Shown: positions 17,364 through 25,888 of the stretch, piece after piece
Layout of the letters: every line of letters starts with the position of its first letter
Numbering within the stretch: the stretch's first letter is position 1
NCBI GenBank assembly: GCA_001899205.1
Contig: MKVL01000010.1
Location: forward strand, 943,569 to 1,007,568
DNA: 64,000 bases
Source: Mesorhizobium sp. 65-26
Lineage (GTDB): Bacteria; Pseudomonadota; Alphaproteobacteria; Rhizobiales; Rhizobiaceae
Reading direction: 5' to 3'
Translations under genes and position numbers: made by a program
Notes under the pieces: model-generated
Told to the model about the DNA's origin: nothing
The model's input: only the letters and a program-made list of their open reading frames with translations
The model's database searches: none

Positions 17364-18527
17364 ATGATCGCGACCGATTCAAGCACTGAAGGGACGAGGT
17401 TCGACGCGGCCGCGATCACGGGGGTGATCGCGACGGTGTCGGTGTTCGCCATCGCGCAGGGGCTTTCCTATCCGTTGCTCAGCTTCATCCTGCAGCGCCA
17501 GGGCGTGTCGCCGGCGATGATCGGACTTTCGGCGGCGATGACGCCGATCGGCTTCATCGTGTCGTCGCCGCCCATTCCATGGCTGGCGAACCGTTTCGGG
17601 GCAGGGCGCGTCGCGCTGACGTGCTCCGTGCTCTCGGCGATCGTGCTGGCGCTGATCGGCTGGACACAGGATGTCTATCTCTGGTTTCCGCTCCGCTTCC
17701 TGGTCGGCGTGGTGACGAACCCGCTCTACGTGCTGAGCGAGATCTGGGTGATCGCGCTGGCCCCGCCGGCAAGGCGCGGCCGCGTGATGGGCATCTATTC
17801 CACGATCATCTCCGCCGGCTTCGCGGCGGGGCCGCTCTGCCTGCTGGCGGTTGGCACCGAGGGATGGCCGCCCTTCCTCGTCGGCATCGGCGCCTTCCTT
17901 TTCTGCGGCGCCTTGCTCGCCGTCGTTGTCCGACGCCTGCCCAGGATCAACGAGGCAGGCGACAACGTCTCGGTGCTGGGCTTCATGCCCCTCGCCTGGC
18001 TGCTTCTGTCGGCGGTGGTGGTCGCGGCCGGGTTCGAACAGGCGGTGCTGGCGCTGCTTCCGGTCTACGGCATCCATCACGGCATACCGGAGGCCGGCAT
18101 GTCGGCGCTGTTGTCGGTGATGATCGCCGGCAACATCGCCATGCAGGTGCCGCTCGGCCTGCTTGCCGAGAAGCTGACCGCGCGGCTTGTGCGTTTCGTC
18201 TGCCTGTTGATGACGATCCTCGGCTGCCTGCTTCTGCCGATCCTCATCGAAACGCCGCTGATCTACCCCTGCCTGTTCGTCTGGGGTGCCGTTTCCTACG
18301 GCATCTACACCATGTCGATCATCGAGCTCGGCGAGCGCTTCAGCGGCTCCGCGCTGGTGGCCGGAAACGCGGCCTTCTCGCTGATGTGGGGCGTTGGCGG
18401 CATCGTCGTGCCGCCGCTGACGGGGTCGGTCATGGATGTGATCGGCGCGCCAGGGTTGCCAGTCGCGCTCGGCGGTATTTGCGCGCTGCTGGCCGTGGCC
18501 ACGGTTTTTCGTCGCCGTGTAACGTAG
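17364..18527 (+). CDS. MFS transporter (second of tandem pair)
   Basis: A 387-residue major facilitator with the same layout as its upstream neighbour: VSVFAIAQGLSYPLLSFILQRQG in helix 1, LAPPARRGRVMGIYSTIISAG after helix 4, and GNAAFSLMWGVGGIVVPPL near helix 11. Twelve hydrophobic segments are evident. ATG 17364 is chosen because it precedes the first helix by about 20 residues and has GGGGGAG upstream; the longer open frame overlaps the previous gene out of frame. The pair probably arose by tandem duplication. Divergent specificity or formation of a pair of transporters are both possible. The substrate is not evident. Confidence 0.85.
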   Translation: MIATDSSTEGTRFDAAAITGVIATVSVFAIAQGLSYPLLSFILQRQGVSPAMIGLSAAMTPIGFIVSSPPIPWLANRFGAGRVALTCSVLSAIVLALIGWTQDVYLWFPLRFLVGVVTNPLYVLSEIWVIALAPPARRGRVMGIYSTIISAGFAAGPLCLLAVGTEGWPPFLVGIGAFLFCGALLAVVVRRLPRINEAGDNVSVLGFMPLAWLLLSAVVVAAGFEQAVLALLPVYGIHHGIPEAGMSALLSVMIAGNIAMQVPLGLLAEKLTARLVRFVCLLMTILGCLLLPILIETPLIYPCLFVWGAVSYGIYTMSIIELGERFSGSALVAGNAAFSLMWGVGGIVVPPLTGSVMDVIGAPGLPVALGGICALLAVATVFRRRVT

Positions 18528-18600
18528 ATGGTTGCCGGATGGACGGCAGCAGCATCTTGAATATCGGCGCGCCGGACGCGATGTAGGCGGGGCCGCCTGG

Positions 18601-18686
18601 AGTCGGATGATGTCAGGTCCGTTCGACCTGAAATCTGAATCCGCCTCCAAATCACCGAGATAGAGCACTTTCGGCATCATGCTCTA
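18601..18686 (+). repeat. Intergenic hairpin repeat, copy 1 (66 nt) plus TAGAGCA inverted repeat
   Basis: Positions 18601-18666 match the copy at 30225-30290 along their full 66 nt with about nine differences. The hairpin arms are TCAGGTC (18613-18619) and GACCTGA (18625-18631). It is followed by TAGAGCA (18661-18667) and its inverse TGCTCTA (18680-18686). The element lies immediately upstream of the prolyl oligopeptidase start. Confidence 0.8.
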
Positions 18687-18707
18687 GCGACACTTCCGGA
18701 GAACCGC

Positions 18708-20768
18708 ATGACCATGTCGAAGACGCAGGCCCAAGCCGCGGCCGATCCTTTCCTCTGGCTGGAGGAGCGGACGAGCAAGGAGGCGCTCGACTGGGTGCAC
18801 GGCCAGAACAAGGTCACGGTCGCGGAATTGCAGGGCGATCCTTCCTATCCGGCCGCGTTCGAGACCGCGCTCGACCTGATGACGGCTGAGGACAACATCG
18901 CCGTCGGTTCGGCGATCGGCGACCATGTCTACAATTTCTGGCAGGACAAGACCAACGTGCTCGGCCTGTGGCGCCGCACGACCGTCGCCTCCTACAAGAC
19001 CGACAAGCCGGACTGGGAGACGATCCTCGATTTCGACGCGTTGGCGGAGCGGGAAGGGATCAAATGGGTGTTTGGCGGCGCGAGCCGGCTCTATCCCGAT
19101 TTTCGACGCTGCCTGCTGTCGATGTCACCCGACGGCGGTGATGCCAGCGCCATGCGCGAGTTCGACATCGAGACGAAATCCTTCATCGTCGATGGCTTCA
19201 GCGCGCCGGCGTCGAAGTCCGGTTTCGGCTGGCTCGACTCCGATACCGTGATCGTCTCGGCAGCCTTCGAGGAGGCCGACAAGACGCAGTCCGGCTATCC
19301 GCGCGTGGTCAAGCTGTGGAAGCGGGGCACCAAGCTCGAAGACGCCACGCCGATCTTCGAGGCAGAGAAGGAGGATCTGGCGGCCGGCGCGGGCGTCGAG
19401 TTCGACGGCGACAAGCCGTACCTCATCCTCGGCCGCACCGTGGATTTCTTTACCGCGCATATGTTCCTGCGGCTGCCCTCCGGTGAAGCCCGGCGCGTGC
19501 CCCTGCCTGACGACGCGACCGACACGACGATCTTCAAGGACCAGCTCATCTTCGGCGTGCGCAGCCAATGGACCGCGCCCGACGGAACGGTCTGCAAGCC
19601 GGACGGCCTCTACTCCATGGATTTCGCGCACTGGGCGCGGACCGGCGAGACCGGGCCGGTCGTTACGGTGCTCGAGCCCGCGCACCGGGTCTCGATCGCG
19701 GGGTCCGCGCGCACACGCGAGCGCCTGTTCATCAACCTGATGGATAATGTGCGCGGCAAGGTCGTGGCGTTGACGCGCAATGACGGAAAGTGGTCGTTGG
19801 CACCGGTGGCGCTGCCCGAAAACGGCAATGTCGGCATCAGCCATGCCGATCATTTCGGAGCCAGCGTCTCCTTCGCCTTCACCGATTTCCTGACGCCGAG
19901 CTCGATCATCTGGTCGGACGAGGACGGCATAACGCTGGCCACGGTGAAATCACAGCCGGCCCGCTTCGATGCGTCGCCGCTGGTCAGCGAGCAGTTCGAG
20001 GCGCGCTCGAAGGACGGCACCATGATCCCGTATTTCGTCGTGCGCCACCGCGACCAGGAAGGTCCCGTGCCTACGCTGCTCTACGGCTATGGTGGCTTCG
20101 AAGTGCCGTTGCTGCCCGGCTATGCCGGCGTGCGCGGCCGGCTGTGGCTGGAGAAGGGCAATGCCTATGTCCAGGCCAACATACGCGGTGGCGGCGAGTT
20201 CGGCCCGGCCTGGCACCAGGCGGCGCTCAAGGGCAATCGTCAGAACGGCTATGACGATTTCGCCGCCGTGGCGGGCGATCTGGTGCGGCGCGGCATCACC
20301 ACGGCTGGCCAGCTCGGGATCCAGGGCGGCTCGAATGGCGGCCTGCTGACTGGCGTGTCACTCACCCAGCATCCCGAACTGTTCGGCGCCGTCATCATCG
20401 AGGTGCCGCTGCTCGACATGCTGCGTTACACCGAACTGCCGCCGGGAGCATCCTGGATCGCCGAATATGGCGATCCCTCGAAGCCGGAGGAGGCCGCCTG
20501 GCTCGCAGCCTATTCTCCCTACCAGCACGTAGCGGAGGGTGGCGCTTACCCACCGGTTCTGCTGACGACATCGACCGCCGACGATCGGGTCCACCCTGGC
20601 CATGCACGCAAGATGGCGGCGCGGCTGCAGGCGCTCGGCCATGAGAACACGCTGTTCTTCGAGGAGACGGAAGGCGGTCATGGCGGACGGGGCGACCGCC
20701 GTCCGCAGGCGGCGCAGACGGCGATGAAATACACCTTCCTGCAAAGGTCGCTCGGCGGCGCGGCTTGA
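18708..20768 (+). CDS. Prolyl oligopeptidase family serine peptidase (S9)
   Basis: A 686-residue cytosolic S9A-type peptidase: an N-terminal seven-bladed propeller (about residues 70-410) gates a C-terminal alpha/beta hydrolase domain. The catalytic Ser is S542 in GGSNGG, the Asp is D625/D626 in TADDRVHP, and the His is H658 in EGGHGG. The family cleaves short proline-containing peptides. GGAG lies seven bases before the ATG at 18708; a second ATG (18714) is in frame. The leader contains a conserved 66-nt hairpin repeat. The gene stands alone between an MFS gene and an aminotransferase gene. Length and active site are normal for the family, so it is probably functional. Confidence 0.9.
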   Translation: MTMSKTQAQAAADPFLWLEERTSKEALDWVHGQNKVTVAELQGDPSYPAAFETALDLMTAEDNIAVGSAIGDHVYNFWQDKTNVLGLWRRTTVASYKTDKPDWETILDFDALAEREGIKWVFGGASRLYPDFRRCLLSMSPDGGDASAMREFDIETKSFIVDGFSAPASKSGFGWLDSDTVIVSAAFEEADKTQSGYPRVVKLWKRGTKLEDATPIFEAEKEDLAAGAGVEFDGDKPYLILGRTVDFFTAHMFLRLPSGEARRVPLPDDATDTTIFKDQLIFGVRSQWTAPDGTVCKPDGLYSMDFAHWARTGETGPVVTVLEPAHRVSIAGSARTRERLFINLMDNVRGKVVALTRNDGKWSLAPVALPENGNVGISHADHFGASVSFAFTDFLTPSSIIWSDEDGITLATVKSQPARFDASPLVSEQFEARSKDGTMIPYFVVRHRDQEGPVPTLLYGYGGFEVPLLPGYAGVRGRLWLEKGNAYVQANIRGGGEFGPAWHQAALKGNRQNGYDDFAAVAGDLVRRGITTAGQLGIQGGSNGGLLTGVSLTQHPELFGAVIIEVPLLDMLRYTELPPGASWIAEYGDPSKPEEAAWLAAYSPYQHVAEGGAYPPVLLTTSTADDRVHPGHARKMAARLQALGHENTLFFEETEGGHGGRGDRRPQAAQTAMKYTFLQRSLGGAA

Positions 20769-20835
20769 ATTCGGGGCGTGAGGCAGCATAAGCTGCCGCA
20801 ATGGCTCGCACGAGGACATCAAGTGCCTTCAGGGG

Positions 20836-20856
20836 CGCGATGACACCGTCATCGCG
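20836..20856. repeat. Hairpin in the 274-nt gap upstream of the aminotransferase
   Basis: CGCGATGA (20836-20843) and TCATCGCG (20849-20856) form an 8-bp stem with a 5-nt loop. No T-run follows on either strand, so an operator or leader hairpin is as likely as a terminator for the peptidase gene. I see nothing else in 20769-21042. Confidence 0.35.
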
Positions 20857-21042
20857 TACCCTTCGTGCAGAGCTGCTCAGGCTTTGCGCCCGCATCGGCT
20901 ATTCGCCGCCTCTCTTGCTCTCGGCCTGACGGCATTTCGCGCGACCAGGGCTGTTTCCGCTCGTGCGCGAAATGCTCCGACGCCCCGGCCTTATCGATCT
21001 GTTTCGAGCGGCCGGATTGGTTCAAGAGGAAAGAGCAAATCC

Positions 21043-22422
21043 ATGACCTATCAAAACTATTCGCTGAAGCAGCTTCAGCAGATCGACGCCGCGCATCATC
21101 TGCATCCCTTCACCGATCATAAGGAACTGCGCGAGGTTGGGTCGCGCATCATCTCGCGCGCCGACGGCCCGTTCATCTACGATTCCGAGGGGACGGAAAT
21201 CCTCGACGGCATGGCCGGCCTGTGGTGCGTCAATGTCGGCTACGGCCGAGACGAACTGGCCGAAGCGGCTTCCGCCCAGATGAAGGAGCTGCCCTACTAC
21301 AACTCCTTCTTCAAATGCTCGACGCCGACGCCGGTGCTGCTGTCGAAGAAGCTGGCTGAGATCGCTCCCAACCATGTCAGCCAGGTTTTCTACGGCTCGT
21401 CGGGCTCCGAGGCCAACGACACGGCGCTTCGCCTCGTGCGCCACTACTGGGCGCTGGAAGGCAAGCCGGAGAAGAACCGCATCATCTCGCGCAAGATGGC
21501 CTATCACGGGTCGACCGTCGCCGGTACGTCGCTTGGCGGCATGGAGCCGATGCACAAGCAGCTCGGCGGCGCTGTTCCGAACATCGTCCATGTGATGATG
21601 CCCTACGCCTATGAACTGGCGCTGCCCGGCGAAAGCGACCATGATTTCGGCCTGCGCGCGGCAAAGGCGGTCGAGGACGCCATCCTCGAAGCCGGCCCGG
21701 AGAAGGTCGCGGCCTTCATCGGCGAGCCTGTCATGGGCGCCGGTGGCGTCAAGATTCCGCCGGTGAGCTACTGGCCGGAAGTTCAGCGCATCTGCCGCAA
21801 GTACGACGTGCTGCTGATGCTGGACGAGGTGATCACGGGCTATGGCCGCACCGGCGAGTGGTTCGCCGCGCAGACCTATGGCGTCGAGCCGGACACAATC
21901 ACCACCGCAAAGGCGCTGACATCGGGTTACCAGCCGCTTTCAGCGCTGCTGGTCGGCGACCGTATCAGCGCGACGCTGGTCGAGAAGGGCGGCGAGTTCT
22001 ACCACGGCTACACCTATTCGGGTCATCCCGTGGCCTGCGCGGTGGCACTCAAGAATCTCGAGATCATCGAGCGCGAAGGCCTGGTCGACCGGGTCCGCAA
22101 CGACACCGGACCGTATTTCGCCAAGGCATTGCAGGAGCGCATCGCCAGCCATGATCTCGTCGGCGAGGTGCGTTCCATCGGGCTCATGGGGGCTATCGAG
22201 ATCGTCAAGGACAAGGCGACCAAGGAGCGTTTCCTGCCCTCCGGCAGCGCCGCCGTCGTGGTCCGCGACCACGCGATCGCGCAGGGCATGATGATGCGCG
22301 CAACCGGCGACACGATGATCCTGTCGCCGCCGCTGATCTGGACGCGCGACACCATCGACATGGCCTGCGACCGCATCGCCAAGGCGCTTGATCTCGCGCA
22401 GGCGGATCTGCGCAAGCACTGA
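21043..22422 (+). CDS. Class III PLP-dependent aminotransferase
   Basis: A 459-residue class III (omega-type) aminotransferase. The N-terminal HHLHPFTDHKEL and DGMAGLWCVNVGYG segments, GSSGSEANDTALRL (about residues 120-133), the Asp of LMLDEVITGYGRTG, and the Schiff-base lysine K290 in TTAKALTSGYQPL are all present. This pattern resembles putrescine/beta-alanine:pyruvate-type enzymes. It would move an amino group from an omega-amine to pyruvate or another keto acid in the cytosol. ATG 21043 is supported by AAGAGGAAAGAG; the frame to 20884 is not used. There is no adjacent partner gene to fix the donor. Function class is firm, substrate is not. Confidence 0.85.
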   Translation: MTYQNYSLKQLQQIDAAHHLHPFTDHKELREVGSRIISRADGPFIYDSEGTEILDGMAGLWCVNVGYGRDELAEAASAQMKELPYYNSFFKCSTPTPVLLSKKLAEIAPNHVSQVFYGSSGSEANDTALRLVRHYWALEGKPEKNRIISRKMAYHGSTVAGTSLGGMEPMHKQLGGAVPNIVHVMMPYAYELALPGESDHDFGLRAAKAVEDAILEAGPEKVAAFIGEPVMGAGGVKIPPVSYWPEVQRICRKYDVLLMLDEVITGYGRTGEWFAAQTYGVEPDTITTAKALTSGYQPLSALLVGDRISATLVEKGGEFYHGYTYSGHPVACAVALKNLEIIEREGLVDRVRNDTGPYFAKALQERIASHDLVGEVRSIGLMGAIEIVKDKATKERFLPSGSAAVVVRDHAIAQGMMMRATGDTMILSPPLIWTRDTIDMACDRIAKALDLAQADLRKH

Positions 22423-22496
22423 GGAAACCGGCCGGGTGTGGTCGCTGGACGCACCCGGCTGTCGGATTGTTCGTCATTCAGATTCGGTTGGTGCGA

Positions 22497-22528
22497 AAAG
22501 CAAAAACCGCGCCCCAGCGGGAACGCGG
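22497..22528 (-). terminator. Rho-independent terminator, minus strand
   Basis: On the minus strand the stem CCGCG (complement of 22524-22528) pairs with CGCGG (complement of 22507-22511), and TTTTTGCTTTT follows. The plus strand lacks a U-tract after the stem, so the direction is leftward. It ends either mmsB mRNA or the candidate small RNA. Confidence 0.7.
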
Positions 22529-22640
22529 CTTTGCCAGATACGCATGGCGTTTCGCGACTGAAGAACCTGCGAAACTTACGGGCTCCGGTACGCGAGACCT
22601 GATCCGGAGCGCCGGGCGGGCTGCGATGTCCGCCTCGCAT
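22497..22640 (-). ncRNA. Candidate structured small RNA with intrinsic terminator
   Basis: Read on the minus strand, a TATAAA (complement of 22646-22651) is followed by three hairpins and a terminator. The stems are GGCGG/CCGCC (22615-22634), GCTCCGG/CCGGAGC (22582-22610) and GTTTCGC/GCGAAAC (22549-22575), then CCGCG/CGCGG with a T-rich tail at 22497-22528. That gives a compact transcript of about 140 nt in a 320-nt gap with no gene. I find no convincing -35 box and do not match it to a named family. It could instead be a structured 3' UTR of the upstream minus-strand mmsB transcript. Confidence 0.5.
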
Positions 22641-22742
22641 TCCGTTTTATAGGGACAACGTTACCGCGGAGTTATCGAGAGCTTAAGCAAATCTAAATTT
22701 CGCCTTTTTTGTAGGAAGCCGGAAACCATCCGAGCCCGAAAC

Positions 22743-23627
22743 CTATGCTTGCGATCCGCGCAGGAAATTGATGATGCCGGAGAAATCCGCGCCCGCGTGC
22801 CCCTGCGCGTTGAACAGCGCGTAGAGCTGCGTTGCCTCGGCGCCAAGCGGCGTGACGGCGCCGGCGCCCTGCGCGGCCTCCTGCGCCAGCTTGAGGTCCT
22901 TGAGCATCAGGGCGGCGGCGAAGCCGGGCTTGTACTCCTTGTTGGCGGGCGAGGTCGGCACCGGCCCGGGCACCGGGCAGTAGGTGGTGAGCGACCAGCA
23001 CTGGCCGGACGAGGTCGAGGCGACATCGAACAGTGCCTGGTGCGAAAGGCCGAGCTTCTCGGCCAGCACGAAAGCCTCGGACACTCCGATCATCGAGATG
23101 CCGAGGATCATGTTGTTGCAGATCTTGGCCGCCTGGCCGGCGCCGTCGCCGCCGCAATGCACGATACGGCCGGCCATGGGCTTCAGGATCGGCTCGGCGG
23201 CGGCAAAGGCCTCTTCCGAACCGCCGGCCATGAAGGTCAGCGTGCCGGCGGTCGCGCCGCCCGTGCCGCCGGAAACCGGGGCGTCGACCGACAGCAGGCC
23301 ATGCCTGGCGGCGATGGCATGCGCCTTGCGGGCCGACTCGACGTCGATCGTCGAGGAATCGATGAACAGCGCGCCTTTCCTGGCCTTCGGCGCGATGTCC
23401 TCGTAGACCGAGAGCACATGCCTGCCGGCCGGCAACATGGTGATCACCACGTCGGCGCCCTCAACGGCCGCGCCGGCGCTGGCCGCCACGGCCACGCCAT
23501 GCTCCCTGGCCACGGTGAGGTTCTCCGGGACTAGGTCGAAGCCGAGCACCGCATGGCCCGCCTTGACCAGGTTGGCTGCCATCGGGTTGCCCATGTTGCC
23601 GAGGCCGATAAAGGCGATCGAGGTCAT
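22743..23627 (-). CDS. mmsB: 3-hydroxyisobutyrate dehydrogenase
   Basis: A 294-residue NAD-dependent beta-hydroxyacid dehydrogenase that oxidises 3-hydroxyisobutyrate to methylmalonate semialdehyde in valine breakdown. The NAD fold starts at FIGLGNMGNPMAANL (residues 6-20), substrate binding is DAPVSGGTGGA (about 116-126), and the catalytic Lys lies in GAGQAAKICNNM (about 162-173). The C-terminal dimerisation helices are intact. GGAG lies seven bases before the ATG. It is just downstream of an isobutyryl-CoA dehydrogenase-like gene on the same strand, which supports the valine role. The 73-nt spacer holds an 11-bp direct repeat. Confidence 0.9.
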   Translation of the reverse strand: MTSIAFIGLGNMGNPMAANLVKAGHAVLGFDLVPENLTVAREHGVAVAASAGAAVEGADVVITMLPAGRHVLSVYEDIAPKARKGALFIDSSTIDVESARKAHAIAARHGLLSVDAPVSGGTGGATAGTLTFMAGGSEEAFAAAEPILKPMAGRIVHCGGDGAGQAAKICNNMILGISMIGVSEAFVLAEKLGLSHQALFDVASTSSGQCWSLTTYCPVPGPVPTSPANKEYKPGFAAALMLKDLKLAQEAAQGAGAVTPLGAEATQLYALFNAQGHAGADFSGIINFLRGSQA

Positions 23628-23653
23628 AGTGATGCTCCGTGTGACTTGGGTAG

Positions 23654-23678
23654 GGCAGTAGGGACTAGGCAGTAGGGA
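23654..23678. repeat. Short direct repeat between valine genes
   Basis: GGCAGTAGGGA occurs at 23654-23664 and 23668-23678, period 14. It lies between the acyl-CoA dehydrogenase and mmsB and is probably a simple-sequence intergenic remnant. Confidence 0.5.
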
Positions 23679-23700
23679 TCAGGTGGTCATCCCGCACCGC

Positions 23701-24867
23701 CTAACGGCCTATCAACGTGCGCGCGATGATGACGCGCATGATCTCGTTGGTGCCTTCCAGTATCTGGTGCACCCTGAGATCGCGCACCAGCTTCTCGATG
23801 CCGTAGTCGTGCAGATAGCCATAGCCGCCGAGCAGTTGCAGCGCGTCATTGGCGACCGTGAAGCCCGTATCGGTGACGAAGCGCTTGGCCATGGCGGACC
23901 ATTTCGACGCATCGGGCGCCTTGCGGTCGAGCTTGGCCGCGGCCGCGTAGAGGAAGATGCGGGCCGCCTGCAGCTCCGTCTCCATGTCGGCCAGCCTGAA
24001 TTGCAGGGCCTGGAACTGGTTGATCTTCGAACCGAAGGCCTTGCGCTCTCCTGTATAGGCAAGCGCCTTGTCGAGCGCCGACTGCGCGCCGCCGAGAGAG
24101 CAGGCGGCGATGTTCAGCCGGCCTCCGTCCAGCCCCGCCATGGCGATGCCGAAACCGGCGCCTTCCTCGGCCAGCAGGTTCTGCGCCGGCACCTTGCAGT
24201 CTTCGAAAATGACCTGGCGGGTCGGCTGCATGTGCCAGCCCATCTTGCGCTCGTTGGCGCCGAAGGAGAGGCCGGGCGCGTCCTTCGGCACGATGATGGT
24301 GGAGATGCCTTTCGGCCCCTCGGCGCCGGTGCGTACCATCACCGCATAGATGTCGCTGTCGCCGGCCCCGGAGATGAACTGCTTGGCGCCGTTGAGCACA
24401 TAGTCGCCACCCTGCAGGACGGCGCGCGTCTTGAGCGCCGCCGCGTCCGAGCCCGAACCCGGCTCCGTCAGGCAGTAGCTGGCCAGCCATTCCATCGAGG
24501 TCAGCCCGGGCAGGAAGCGCTGGCGCTGCTCCTCGCTGCCGAAGCGATCGATCATCGACGCCACCATGTTGTGGATCGAGATGTAGGAAGAGAAGGCGGG
24601 GTCGGCGCGCGAAAGCGCCTCGAAGATCAGTACGGCATCAAGGCGGCCGAGCGCCGAGCCACCGACATCGTCACGCACATAGATGCCGCCCAGGCCAAGC
24701 GCGCCCGTTTCGCGGATCACATCGGCGGGGAAATGCTTGTCCCGGTCCCACTCCAGAGCGTGTGGGGCGACGCGGTCGGCGGCAAAGGCCCCCGCCATCT
24801 CCTGGATGGCGCGCTGTTCCTCGGTGAGTTCGAATTGGCTGGTGCTCGCATCGACCGCGGCGTCCAT
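23701..24867 (-). CDS. Acyl-CoA dehydrogenase, isobutyryl-CoA type
   Basis: A 388-residue FAD-dependent acyl-CoA dehydrogenase. The family signatures are YCLTEPGSGSDAAALKTRA (about residues 131-149), QFISGAGDSDIYAVMVRTG, RKAFGSKINQFQALQFRLADM, and LLGGYGYLHDYGIEKLVRDL. The catalytic Glu of the ILEGTNEIMRVIIAR segment near the C-terminus fits the ACAD8/isobutyryl-CoA class. The enzyme would convert isobutyryl-CoA to methacrylyl-CoA in valine catabolism, and the neighbouring mmsB supports this. AGGGAG precedes the ATG at a slightly long distance. No hydratase or hydrolase for the intermediate step is in the window. Confidence 0.88.
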   Translation of the reverse strand: MDAAVDASTSQFELTEEQRAIQEMAGAFAADRVAPHALEWDRDKHFPADVIRETGALGLGGIYVRDDVGGSALGRLDAVLIFEALSRADPAFSSYISIHNMVASMIDRFGSEEQRQRFLPGLTSMEWLASYCLTEPGSGSDAAALKTRAVLQGGDYVLNGAKQFISGAGDSDIYAVMVRTGAEGPKGISTIIVPKDAPGLSFGANERKMGWHMQPTRQVIFEDCKVPAQNLLAEEGAGFGIAMAGLDGGRLNIAACSLGGAQSALDKALAYTGERKAFGSKINQFQALQFRLADMETELQAARIFLYAAAAKLDRKAPDASKWSAMAKRFVTDTGFTVANDALQLLGGYGYLHDYGIEKLVRDLRVHQILEGTNEIMRVIIARTLIGR

Positions 24868-25059
24868 GGCGTGCTCTCCCTGGTTTGCGGCCTGCCGGCT
24901 ACCTTAACCCGAAATCCGCAAGGCCGCGACATTGCGGCCGAAGCAAACGCCAGAATCAAGGGACACCAGCAACCTCCCGTTTCCAATGCCGTTTTCGATC
25001 CCGAGGTCCGCTCTTCACCGCGATTTGCGGTTCGGGCCACTGCGAAGATCACGACACCA

Positions 25060-25107
25060 GAGCATCGGACCGAAAAGTGTACCCGGTTTCGGTTTATTCC
25101 GATGCTC
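25060..25107. repeat. GAGCAT...ATGCTC intergenic palindromic repeat, copy 1
   Basis: Outer arms GAGCATCGGA (25060-25069) and TCCGATGCTC (25098-25107) enclose a CCGAAAAGTGT motif and an inverse TTTCGG. The same architecture and the CCGAAAAGTGT core recur at 49477-49525. Confidence 0.75.
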
Positions 25108-25118
25108 AATCAAAATGT

Positions 25119-25160
25119 TAGAGCGTCCTTTGTGCGTCCAATTGGACGCACGGCGCTCTA
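25119..25160. repeat. TAGAGCG...CGCTCTA element with a 20-bp perfect palindrome
   Basis: The outer arms TAGAGCG (25119-25125) and CGCTCTA (25154-25160) flank a 20-bp perfect palindrome at 25132-25151 with half-site GTGCGTCCAA. Related TAGAGC/GCTCTA-bounded elements are at 18661-18686 and 47387-47430. Confidence 0.75.
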
Positions 25161-25271
25161 ATGTGTTGTCCTTGGCTTTGCGCGCACACCAATCTAGACC
25201 AATGGAACCGACGCGCAACCCGACTGGTCGCGCGCAGCGGCTGTGCGCAAATGAATGTGCGGATGGGGTGC

Positions 25272-25886
25272 ATGACGACAATTTTCGCGGAACTGCTCGC
25301 GCGTTTCAGGACCTGCCTGGAAACGGTCGATGATGCGCTGGTGCGTGATGCGGTGGCTCGCATCGACTGGAGCATGCCGGGCCGTTCCCTCGAACCGCGC
25401 CCGCTCGCCTGCCTGCGCCACCTCGATCGCGCCGCCGAACTCGCGCCCGGCTTCGCCGCGCCGCTCGTCAATCTGCTCGCAGGGCACGGCGCCGGCCTGC
25501 ATTGGGGCCAGACATACACCGCCGCCGATTTCGGCCCGGATTTCATCGACAATTACGGCTGGCTGGAGGTTTTCGGCACGCGCGGCCATTTCGCCAACGA
25601 CACGGTGGCGGCCGGCCTGCTGCTGCTCGGCCCCGGCATTGTGTATCCCGATCATCATCACGTGGCCGAGGAGATCTATATTCCGCTGACCGGCGGCGCC
25701 GAATGGCGCATGGGCGACGGCGGATTTCAAACGCGCGCGGCCGGCGAGGTCGTGCACCACGCGTCCAACGTCAACCACGCCATGCGCACCGGCGCCGCGC
25801 CGCTCCTGGCCCTCTACCTGTGGCGGGGAGGGCCGCTGGCCGCGAAGTCGACCATCACCGGAACGATCGCGCAGGGCAGGGGCTGA
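25272..25886 (+). CDS. DddL/DddQ-like cupin, DMSP lyase family protein
   Basis: A 204-residue single-domain cupin that resembles the DMSP lyase family (DddL/DddQ type), metal enzymes that release dimethyl sulfide and acrylate from dimethylsulfoniopropionate. The metal site is recognisable: [12 protein letters not shown] supplies H128, H130, E134 and Y136, and [10 protein letters not shown] supplies a later His (H162/H163 or H169). An N-terminal helical region of about 95 residues precedes the cupin, as in DddQ. ATG 25272 has GGATGGGG just upstream. cobQ starts two bases after its stop, so they are co-transcribed. Family placement is good; DMSP as the natural substrate is not proven. Confidence 0.72.
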   Translation: MTTIFAELLARFRTCLETVDDALVRDAVARIDWSMPGRSLEPRPLACLRHLDRAAELAPGFAAPLVNLLAGHGAGLHWGQTYTAADFGPDFIDNYGWLEVFGTRGHFANDTVAAGLLLLGPGIVYPDHHHVAEEIYIPLTGGAEWRMGDGGFQTRAAGEVVHHASNVNHAMRTGAAPLLALYLWRGGPLAAKSTITGTIAQGRG

Positions 25887-25888
25887 GC

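Larger units (their letters stand above)
24868..25271. other. Gene-free region with nested palindromic repeats
   Basis: About 400 bases separate the divergent acyl-CoA dehydrogenase and cupin genes. The left part shows nothing I can name. The right part contains two adjacent inverted-repeat elements at 25060-25107 and 25119-25160, both with relatives elsewhere in the window. Open frames here are short and lack ribosome binding sites. Confidence 0.6.

Noticed and set aside
22467-22652. 61-codon open frame in the gap after the aminotransferase
   Set aside because: It lacks a ribosome binding site, has biased composition, and coincides with the hairpins and terminator of the candidate RNA.
23654-23678. 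Start of a CRISPR or tandem repeat array
   Set aside because: Only two 11-bp units with a 14-nt period are present; there are no spacers or cas genes.
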